Both the position numbers and the translations under genes were made by a program. Below are positions 63,320 to 64,000 of a stretch of 64,000 bases of DNA, one piece after another (position 1 is the first letter of the stretch; every line of letters begins with the position of its first letter). The stretch covers positions 59,713,852 through 59,777,851 of the forward strand of contig CM047815.1 in the NCBI GenBank assembly GCA_026214975.1, in the 5' to 3' direction. This stretch comes from Gentiana macrophylla. Taxonomy: Eukaryota > Streptophyta > Magnoliopsida > Gentianales > Gentianaceae. The notes below the pieces were generated by a model, which saw only the letters and a list, made by a program, of their open reading frames with translations, was not told where the DNA came from and ran no database searches.

Positions 63320-64000
63320 ATGATAGCATGCCTTTTGTCTCAGTCTGAACCCAAAGAGATTGAAGAAGCCTTAAAAGATTCAGATTGGATTTTGGCTATG
63401 CAAGAAGAACTCAACGAATTTGAGAGAAATCAAGTTTGGGATTTAGTTCACAAGCCAGATCATGTCAACATAATCAGAACTAAATGGGTTTTCAGAAACA
63501 AGCTTTATGAAGATGGGAATATTATCAGAAACAAAGCCAGAATTGTAGCAAAAGGTTACTCACAAGCTGTAGAGATAGAATTTGATGAAACTTATGCCCC
63601 AGTTGCAAGGTTGGAGGCAATCAGACTATTTCTTGCCTTTGCAGCTCATAAGAAATTCAAAGTGTACTAGATGGATGTTAAAAGTGTATTTTTGAAGAAG
63701 AAGAAGAAGAAGAAGAAGAAGTCTATGTTCCGCAACCACCAGGATTTGAAATTAAAGATCAAGCTGATAAAGTCTTTAAACTGAGAAAAGCTCTTTATGG
63801 ACTCAAAAGAGCTTGGTATGAAACTATATCTCAGTTTCTGGTGGACAATGGTTTTACAAAAGGAACCATTGATAAAACCTTATTCAGAATGAAAGTTGAA
63901 GAAAGTACTCTCCTAGTTCAAATCTATGTGGATGACATCATTTTTGGATCAGAAAATGAACAACTCTGTGAGAAATTTGCAAGTTTAATGAAGAGCAAAT
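63320..64000 (+). pseudogene. pol: Copia B reverse transcriptase, N-terminal part (broken, runs off window)
   Basis: The open piece 63320-63670 has [61 protein letters not shown] and KKFKVY. TAG at 63668 replaces the usual Gln before MDVKS. A (GAA)n expansion at 63692-63721 shifts the frame. Downstream text in other frames has QPPGFEIKDQ, LYGLK joined to RAWYET with the usual QAP missing, and YVDDIIFGSE near 63930-63960. The RT continues past the window. Confidence 0.8.
63692..63721. repeat. (GAA)n microsatellite in copia B RT
   Basis: About ten GAA/AGA units where the relatives encode LEEEVYV; it has grown out of the Glu codons. Confidence 0.85.

Larger units (their letters stand above)
16393..64000 (+). 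mobile_element. Copia B (Sirevirus-type), nested host of C and H, runs off the window
   Basis: The 5' LTR (16393-18195), primer site and gag are followed by the insertion of copia C at 19442. B resumes at 57570 with matching gag text and continues through protease and integrase to 60291, is cut by LTR H, and resumes at 63320 in the reverse transcriptase. B itself sits in the RT of copia A. Its 3' LTR is outside. Left target bases are GAAAC (16388-16392). Confidence 0.85.

Overview
This window looks like repeat-rich plant (probably dicot) nuclear DNA. It is AT-rich, every large reading frame belongs to an LTR retrotransposon of a plant lineage, and I see no convincing host gene, rRNA or tRNA. 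The elements are Ty1/copia of the Sirevirus type (A, B, C, D) and Ty3/gypsy of the Athila type (Gy1, E), with solo LTRs (F, H), a very small LTR element (S), a MITE-like hairpin and old LTR-like relics. All coding regions carry stops, frameshifts or missing domains, so none looks autonomous now.

Layout. 1-7450: the end of the 5' LTR, tRNA-Asp type primer site, broken gag and 3' LTR of a gag-only Athila-type element (Gy1, +). 7451-11050: old LTR-like debris with a 55-codon open fragment. 11051-16392: copia A (+), cut in the reverse transcriptase by copia B. 16393-64000: copia B (+), running off the window. B's gag is split by copia C (-, 19442-57569, target duplication GATTT). C's gag is split by copia D (-, 30570-55761, near-perfect duplication GATAA/GATAC). 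D's gag is split by gypsy E (-, 41504-52907, duplication TTGAC). C also carries gypsy-type solo LTR F (24133-25596, duplication CCCAT) and a MITE-like hairpin (29924-30357). B's pol is split again by copia-type LTR H (60292-63319), which contains element S (60597-61938, duplication TCTTG). The insertion order is therefore A, B, C, D, E from oldest to youngest.

Biology. In the copia elements each LTR supplies the promoter (TATAAATA box), an initiator-Met tRNA site primes the minus strand, gag packages RNA through CCHC knuckles, and pol gives protease, integrase, reverse transcriptase and RNase H. C and D also carry a large extra reading frame between pol and the 3' LTR; it is alike in both and not needed for the standard cycle.

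The most notable points are: the extra frame of C and D with a promoter-like leader; element S, with 34-bp LTRs but a proper PBS, PPT and target duplication; clusters of a 14-bp palindrome-like motif in the LTRs of E and F; an inverted repeat in copia U3 whose arms change together between elements; and a conserved stop plus GT...AG segment at the gag-pol boundary of all four copia elements.
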